Source: Actinostola sp. cb2023 (lineage: Eukaryota; Cnidaria; Anthozoa; Actiniaria; Actinostolidae). From it: DNA of 64,000 bases. Below are positions 49,401-58,400 of the stretch, in pieces. Every line of letters begins with the position of its first letter. Positions within the stretch are counted from its first letter, which is position 1. The notes under the pieces were generated by a model. The model made no database searches, had not been told where the DNA came from, and saw only the letters and a list, made by a program, of their open reading frames with translations. The stretch covers positions 1 through 64,000 of the forward strand of contig JAUJYZ010000825.1 of assembly GCA_033675265.1 (NCBI GenBank), given 5' to 3'. The position numbers and the translations under genes are program-made.

Positions 49401-52400
49401 GAGTGCCAAATGGAAAGTGACATCTTCCTGTATTACCTTTGCAGTTTTTGCATTTACTTGCAGTCTGTGAATACATCGGCATGTCAAATTAAAATTCTTA
49501 TCTTGTGAGCCATCAAGGGAAAAACTATTTAACATAACACATAGTTCTGTGACACAAAGGAAGCCATTGGACCCTGAAGAACAAAGAAAAATGGAATAAA
49601 AATACACATCAGTAACACACTTGCTGCTTGTTAATACGCTGACATTCTCTACTTGCTGCTGCTCAGCTGGTAGAGCATCGGTGATCAGTTCCGAGGGTAG
49701 TGGGTTCGAATCCCATCACGGTCAGATGTTTTTTCTCTTTCTCCTTTCCTTTCTAGGGATAACGGTCAGAAGAACTTTATGGGTATCTTTATAGCACTTT
49801 AACTTTCCCTCAATTTCTATCAGTCTCTAATACATTTAACCGCTAGTCCCTACCTCAGGGGGAGTACTCAGGGGTATAAGTGATGGGGAGGTGCGAAGAC
49901 CTTTTTGGGGTTTGAAATTCGTGGCTTGGGACTTTTTTAGGGTTAGCAATTTTCTGATGGACTTTTTTTGATATAAAGATTTTGGCAAGGACTTTTTTTG
50001 GGGTTGATAAAAATAATATCCTACCGTTCTCGATTGTATGTAAAACGATTTCATTAACAAGTTTAAACTACGTAAATGACATGACATGACACAGAATTAT
50101 ACCATAGTTATTTCGTTTTTGTAGTATAATGCTTCCGACTTTAAAGAATGACTGCAGTCTGCCTAAAGCTGATTGTGACAGATGCACGGTGAATAAATAA
50201 AGGTGGACGCATAAACTATCTCGCATTCACTTGGTGTTTTTTACTTTATTTTTTTTATGCAGAGAAAAAATGGACCTTTTTGGGGTTATGTTCTGGGCTG
50301 TTGAACTTTTTTTGGGTCTTGCATTTGCGTAATGGACTTTTTGGGGGTTAAAAGGTTTGGCCTCATTCGCACCTCCCCGTCACTGATACCCCTGAGTACC
50401 CCCCCTGAGGTCCCTACCACTTACAATATGAAATAAGGTTTGCATTTGAAGCTTCAAAACAACAATTCAGCAAAGTTATGTCCTGAAAACATCAAAAATA
50501 TTGTTTAAGTTTTGAGAGAAGTAAAATTTATTCAAATAGGTCTGAAAAGCAGAACCTACATGTACAATGTACCTTGCCTGGGGGCTCTATACTCCACTCC
50601 GCTATAGACTGTACATCAGCATCCATGGTGAGCTTTGATAAACTAACACTTAATTGTGCATCCTGCAAATATAAAGCTCAAGTATGAGGTACATGTACAT
50701 ACATGTACATAAATTGCGTACCCCCTCCCCACCCCAATGGATATTTGCTGATATTTGTGTCAGTCTGTCAGTCCATCTGTTTCTCTCTCCCAAAAAAGCT
50801 TCACAACGCACAAGCTGCATTTGTAGCAACAAAAACATTATTTCACAATGTATAAATGTACCTTGTATTTAGCAACTGCTACTACTGAAGTGTTATTATG
50901 ATGAAGAATTGAGCTTGATACAATTCTAAAACAAGCAAAGATGGACATGTATAATGTTTCAGCATGCATACAGGACAAAAGGAAGTTAACCTATGCCCCT
51001 ATAAGTACATGTAATTTACCGAGTGCATTATATCATACCTTGAAGATGTTAATGTTGACCTTCTTCTAGTTTTCTTAGCTTTTGTAACACACTTAGACAA
51101 TAAAGTACAGGAACCATCTTTAAATACAACCACAGGCTCAGTGATATTACGTGAGCCAACGAGAATTTGAGCAACTTGATGTTCGACCTAAACGGGATAA
51201 TGTCATGTATCATTAATAATCCATGAGGACAACACAATAGAATTAATCACAATCGCATCAGAGCTTGTCAGATTTCCGATACCAAATCATCATTATTTTC
51301 ATGCATTTTAAAGGGCTACTGACGCGATTTTTGGACATTTTCCGTTAAAATCGGAAAGCAATTAGTTTTCATACTGCTCAGTCGACAAAAGCAATTTTTT
51401 TGAAAAAAAAAGTACTATTTAGATAGATTTGGCGCGTTTATCCTTACCACAGGAAGCCCGGTCATACGTTTTTAATAATTAATGATGTGACGTCACAGCC
51501 AGAACACGATCAATATGGCGAGCGACATGGCGAGCAGTAATGGTAGTAGTGATAGTGATACTGACACATCATCGAGCTCTAACGAAGGGTGTTTCGAAGT
51601 CGACACAAACAGTATAAAACCATACAGTTTTGAACCCCATTATGATGCAAGCGAAATTGAAATTGAGCAAATGTCTACAGATGAAGTCGAAGATGATGCG
51701 ATTGATGGAGTTCATCGTAGAGATCACCGAGACTGGTACAACTTTAACTTTACATGTACTGTATTGATTTTATAACCTCCAGAATGAATGATTTTAGATA
51801 TGAAATATTTTCGTTTTGAAATCTATGTGTACATGCGTCTGTTTTCGAGTGCATTACATTTATAAAATCTGTCTAGCTTTGTACTCGTTTTCTTGTCGTT
51901 TCTCTTTATCTACAAAGGTGTTCTTGTGAAAACTGTCAGCGAATGGGAACCGATAGGGAGTGTGTTTGCTGTCGTGAATGCGAAGGAACCTTTAACAAAC
52001 TGCATGACAACATCGACTATTACAGACAAGATAACATGTTTGACTGTATTACAAATCATCCTGGATTCCAAGCCATATGTTTGAACCCTTTTGTTTTGCA
52101 AGTTGCATGGTTGTCCTACAAACAGCACTATGCTAATGCCTATGAAGGCCCTGATCACAAGAAGTACAGGCACATTGCCTATAGGCAGTACATCAGATGG
52201 GTCCATGGGTTTGTTGGAAAAAATATTCGTAGTGTTATTCCATCATGTGCTGTGTGCTGCATCCAGGCCCATTTCCCACCCCCAGGGATAATAATAATAA
52301 TAATAATAATAGATTTATATAGCGCCAATTACGAGGTTCAATGGCGCTGTTACAATTAATAATAATAATAGTAATTAATCAGAAATTAAATGCTTGATTA

Positions 52401-55400
52401 TAAAAATTAGTTTTCAGATATAAGAAGACTTTGAATAGAAGAAGACTTTGAATTTACAGGTTTCATGCTACCAGATTTATAAGAACTTCTAGATTGCAAG
52501 TTTATTTTGTCTATATTTAGTTGTAACTACGATTATAATGTACATGTATGGTGTCATAATAGACCTCTTTAGCTTCGTATGTAAATTGCCCATTTCAAAT
52601 CATGTGATGTAAGAGATCTATTGTTAGCTTTTTGGCATCAGCCTGTTTTGAAACAGTTACCGCAAGGATTTTCTCTCATTTTGTTTTCAATAAGCTTAAA
52701 ATAGATATGAGTAGATTAAGAGTTCATTGCCTGATTCTTAGATTAGTTGCGAATTGTTACAATTATGCTTCATATATATTTATTTAACCATAGTAGATAA
52801 TGAATATAGAGTAGTACAATTTCTGGAAACAAATTTTAATATCATATGATATCATAATATTAAAATATTGTGATATCATAACTTGTAGAGTGATTTTACT
52901 TAACCTGTGAAATACAGTAAAAAGCTTCATATAACAACCTAGATTTTTCCAGGTTAGCCTAAAATGGTTTTCATATATTTGGTGTCTACTGATAATTATT
53001 TATCTATAAGAGTAAAATTACACCCTTGCAAATCTTGTTGTATGTTCTGCAACAGCTTGGTCTTTGTCTGGCCGAGTAAAGGCTGAGCATAATGGTGGTG
53101 GATTGGCAACTCTGTGCATCACGCTGACCATTTTCAACTGCATGGGTTAAACTTATGAGTAGGTCATCTACATAACCATATGAACAGTCTTCCAGAATCT
53201 TCCTTACAATATGACCACCTTTCTTGTACTTGGGGTAAATAATGTTGTACTGCTCTTCATTTTGTAAATTTTTCTTTTGGGGTCTTGCACTGTTTTCATT
53301 GTAATGTAAGGCTGCAAGATACAATCTGCTCCTCATACCATCATATGAGAAATGAAACATCTTTGGGGCAAACTGGTTTACTAAACTGTGATAACCCTCC
53401 ACTACCGATGTTTGACCATGTTTTGAACATTTTGCAATATCTTTGATTAAATTCTTGTCTAAGATGATTTTTTCTAGTGCCTCGAATACCTCTGTGTCTG
53501 GTTGTAGCCACTTGATTGACCTTATTTCTGTGTCAGGTAGGTCATCATGAGCACAATTTGGGAACAGATCACTATGACCATCATGCTTGTTCTGTACATG
53601 GTTAATGATAGACCTCCACTTAGCCTCAATCAAGTCCTTGTTGTTGTGCTCTGAGGACGTCACTGACCAATAAAAGGGATTAACGATAGATTTAATCCAC
53701 TGGCCTATTACTTCATAGTTTTTCTTTTTGGCTAGAGCCTGCAATTTCTTTTTGATGCTTTTGGCAACATGCCAGCAATCATAAAAGTGATCCACAACTT
53801 CCCAGTCTTCTCTTATCCATTTGTTAATTTGTTTGTGTCTGTCAGTAACTACATCACGAACATTCAAATTAAACAGGTTAAAGACATCTACCATTTTTTT
53901 CAGTCCCATCAACTCCATTGCATTAGATGATGTGGTTTCATTGCTCTGTACGAGCTCAACAGTCAGTACTTTATTGTTTGTTAATTCTATGGCTGTATAT
54001 GACCCATACTTAGCACAGTGCCCCATACTATCACACCTGCCGTCTCCTCCAACAATCAGTTGCTCATCTTTTAGTTCCACTAAGTAACTGTCTCGCTTTG
54101 AAAGCCATATCTCGGATACGACCTGGTGAAGATATCTTTGTTGGTGTCTAAAGAACGTTCTTGGGGAAATGCAAGCTATGCTTAGTGAGGTCAACAAACG
54201 TATTACTTTGGAAGGTAATGCACCAGTAAATAGAATAGAGCCACTAAGTAAAACATTGCCATATGGAGTTCCTTTAATTTCTGGTTGGGCTCCTCCATTC
54301 TCTCAATGTTTTACAGCAAAGACATTTGATGAAGACAATAAGCATACATCCAGACAACTTTTGATATAGTTGAACATCAGTAGAATAGCAGGTCAGACAA
54401 ATAGATAACAGTAGAAGTAGCTTGTTATGAAAAACGACATATTTGGGTTCCTTGTGTGGTTGACACTTGTCTGTGTACGGTCGCATTTCATCAGCCCGAA
54501 CTTCGTCTTCGCTATCCGAAGCATTTTCGTCGAATTCTGGTTGGTACAGTTCGATCTCTTCTTCTGGTGTTTCATTTTCACTCTCCTCACTTTCAACCTC
54601 CAACTCCAAGTCTGTCTTTCTTGTTCGTTTCCTACGGCTACAGTTTTCACAACTGTCTTGCGATAGGTCTGGCATTACACATTGTACACCAACGTTTCTA
54701 GTTTTAATTTTATTTTTTGGGATAGGTGGATTCCACTTTCGAGTTTGTGTACCTTGTTCCTTTGCTTTTGTGGAACTGATCGCTTCCTTGTGTTCACAAT
54801 TTTCGGCTGTGCTCGTGCTCGTGGACGTCGCCGCTTCTGACAGCTGTTCAAGAAGTCTTCTGGTCTCGCGTTTTTTAAATGCAGACCTGCAGGTTGGGGT
54901 TTCTGCTGGCGATGGAGTACCCGATAACAACACAGGAAAAAAAAGTAAAAAAACATGAATGTTTTCACCATAAACCATGATGGTTTTTGATAAAAAACCA
55001 TTCATAAGTAAAAACATTAATGGGAAATTATCTGGTATTTTGAAACAACCATTTTCAAATGTATTACCATTAATGTAATTTAAAAAAAACATGCTTGTAT
55101 TTTATAAGAAAAACATTAATGAAAAACAAAAACCATAAATGGAAATCCCTTTTATAATTACATGACTGTTTTATGTACAAACATTCATGTTTTAGTATGT
55201 TTGCCATTCATGTTTTTGAAATTTCCCATTAATGGAAATTAAATGATCGACAATTACCATTAATGTGCATTGTGAAACATGCATGTTGTTTCTCAAAAAA
55301 CATTAATGAAAAACAAAAACCATGAATGGAATTGTGTTCCTTAAATTACATCAATGTTTTTTTTTTAAATACATTCATGGAATAATTAGATAACATTTTT

Positions 55401-58400
55401 GGTTTTATGATTACCATTAATGGGAAATTATCTTGTCAATTACCATTAATGTTTTTTTTTAAATACATTCATGAAATAATTAGATAACATTTTTGGTTTT
55501 ATGATTACCATTAATGGGAAATTATCTTGTCAATTACCATTAATGTTTTATTTAAAACACATCTGTGGAATTATATGTAAACATTTATGGTTCCATGATT
55601 ACCATTAATGGAAAATTTTATTGTCAATTACCATTAATGTTTTATTCAAAACACATCTGTGGAATTATATGTAAACATTTATGGTTCCATGAGTACCATT
55701 AATATCTATTTTCAATACATTGAGAATACCTTTTTAATAGCTTATAGAATAAACAACAAACATTCCATACTACCCTTCCCAGTAGAGCGAGTCAACTACG
55801 ACTTTTTCATCACCTTCGTAGTGGCTGTTTCGTTAACCGCAAGTCGGTTTGAAAGCCATCACGTGGTATGTTTGTGTGTACCACGAGATCAATGTTTTCG
55901 CATCACGTGATGCAGTTCGCATGTGTATATCAATACATCATTCCCTGCATCAACCAATCAAAATTTACCATTCTCACGCCTGAAATGAACAACATATTAT
56001 TTTTACAGTTAAGTCGGCTAGATCTAACGATCTAACGTGTTTGAAAAATCCAACACAATCGTCAACTGTGAGTTCTTGTAACATCTGTAAACTCCCTCGT
56101 GAACGCTTCACGAATTTCCTAAGAGCAATCGTTTTTAGATTGCCAATAGGATTCAATTCAGGACTGTGGTGGGTTGGACAGTTGTCTAGTATACTGTAGA
56201 ATTAATTTTCTAGCGTGAACTAAATTAGAACAAGACGCTCAATGAGCGTTCACTCGGGCATTGTGAAAAGGAAAATGTCAGTTGTTCGAGGAAGTACTTG
56301 AAAATGAATGCCAGTTGGTTGAAGAACAAGGACAATGTCAGCTGCGCGAGGAGAGACCTGACAATGACTGACAGTTGCGTGACGAGGGAGACTATGTATA
56401 TACATGTATGTGTCGAGTTCATTTGATTTGCCTTTGAGTTCATTTGATTACCTTTTGACTTTGAGTTCAATTGATTTGATTTTGATGAGTTTGTGTAAAG
56501 GCCCCCTCTCTAGCTTCAGATCCCGAAACGTCGAGTTTGGAATCGAGTTCGGGGTCGAGTTACGGTTCGAACGTCGAATAAAACAAGGACATCTTCTTCA
56601 ATACAATATAATTTCTCTGACGTCATGACAATCAGTGACAGTTGAGTGACGAGGGAGACTATTAGTCCGGTGAGTACGAACATGATACGTCTTGAGGTTG
56701 CATAGGTCAGATGGTTCCGATAACGGCCTCGCGTTTGTTAAAAAAAAAAATATTTTAAGCGAGCTTCTAGTCCTTTTATCACTTCTAGTCATTGAACGAT
56801 GAACTAGAATCCTGACCTTTTAATAGCTTGAAGATCTACAGCTGCTTTCAAAACTAAGATTCATAATCTACTTGAGTCCTGTGTCTCCTTTATCTTTTCA
56901 AATCTGCGGAGTAATCTTGAAACTCCGGATACGATTAAATACGTCGCATACTCGTCATTTTGAAGCCGAACAAAACTACTACTACTACTACTACTACCGA
57001 AATCCGCATTTTCTAACTCGGGCGGCCTGCGGCCTGGGCCCGAGTAATAAGATTTGCGAACTGCATCACGTGATGCGAAAACATTGATCTCGTGGTACAC
57101 ACAAACATACCACGTGATGGCTTTCAAACCGACTTGCGGTTAACGAAACATCCACTATGAAGGTGATGAAAAAATCGTAGGTGACTCGCTCTACTGGGAA
57201 GGGTAGTAAGTGTCCAGTTGAATCAGTTCTAGTTTACGATCCTATTGAGATCTTTTAGCTTTCCACATAAGTCCTCAGCATTTACCTAAACTGTTATCTG
57301 TAAAATGGTGTTCAAATATTATTTCTAGAATGGTAAAATATCCAGAATTTGACGAAGAAATAGCGAACAACATCATCGTACTCGTGTTATGTCTTTGCAC
57401 GGCCAAATGAATCTGGTACCTAATTTGTTTACCTTATTTGGAAAGCTGTCATGGAAAGCTTCACTGTGATTGGCTAGCGATTTGAATTCTAGGCGCGCCA
57501 AGTCATTCCGACATCTCGTTGTTTCATGTTGAACGTTTGTAACGGAATATTAGTGACTTTATTAGGAAAATAATCGACCTTTTCTAGTATGAAATGTCCT
57601 GGAATTGGCGTGGAACAGTTCATGCATGTGTTAGGATATGGTTAATGCCGAAAATCTGAAGTGAGAAATACATATACGCTTCTTTTGAGGTAAGATTAGA
57701 TGGCTATTCCGTATTCGTGAGATCGGTTCGTACTTTAATAGTATCAACGGTTGATTCATTATTTACGAATTACGCTGTACATGTATCCCTTTGATGAACT
57801 ATATCAACCTCTGTATAACAACACATGATGGATACTAAAGTTGAGTCCCAAATACTACTGTTTTGAGGTAGAACTTCTCGAGTTTATTATACAGTGTAGT
57901 TTTAATTGTGAAGACGGAAATATTGTCTAAAATGCTACAGTATAACTCCAATTCCCAACTGTTTAAATTGTATAAGTAATTTCATACATCTGTACTTGAA
58001 ATATTGGGTACTATACACCTATAAAACATAGTTTTGTCTCTTTAAATTTCAGTTTGAATATCTTGTGCTTGATCAGTTGATGGTTTACTAATCATGAAGA
58101 ATAGATCATGAAAGCCTACAACCAAATACCATGCTGTTGAATTTAATATCTTCTGAAGAAACTTTGTGAATCATACATGTAAATAATCATAGTAGAAAGC
58201 ATCAAATATATTAAAAAGGTTCATGAATTCAATAATTGTCAATGATTAACAGTAGAGAAAATATACCATTAATGGGTTTTGTTTGACTTTTACATTAATG
58301 GTTTGTTTTCAATACATTCATGGTTTTACTGTATTTTCCACTGTAGTATTTTTTTGGAAAAACAATAATGTTTAAAGCCTTAAAACCATTGGTTCAATAC

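Noticed and set aside
49655..49750. Functional tRNA gene
   Set aside because: A and B boxes are present, but the acceptor stem does not pair and the anticodon loop is not canonical.
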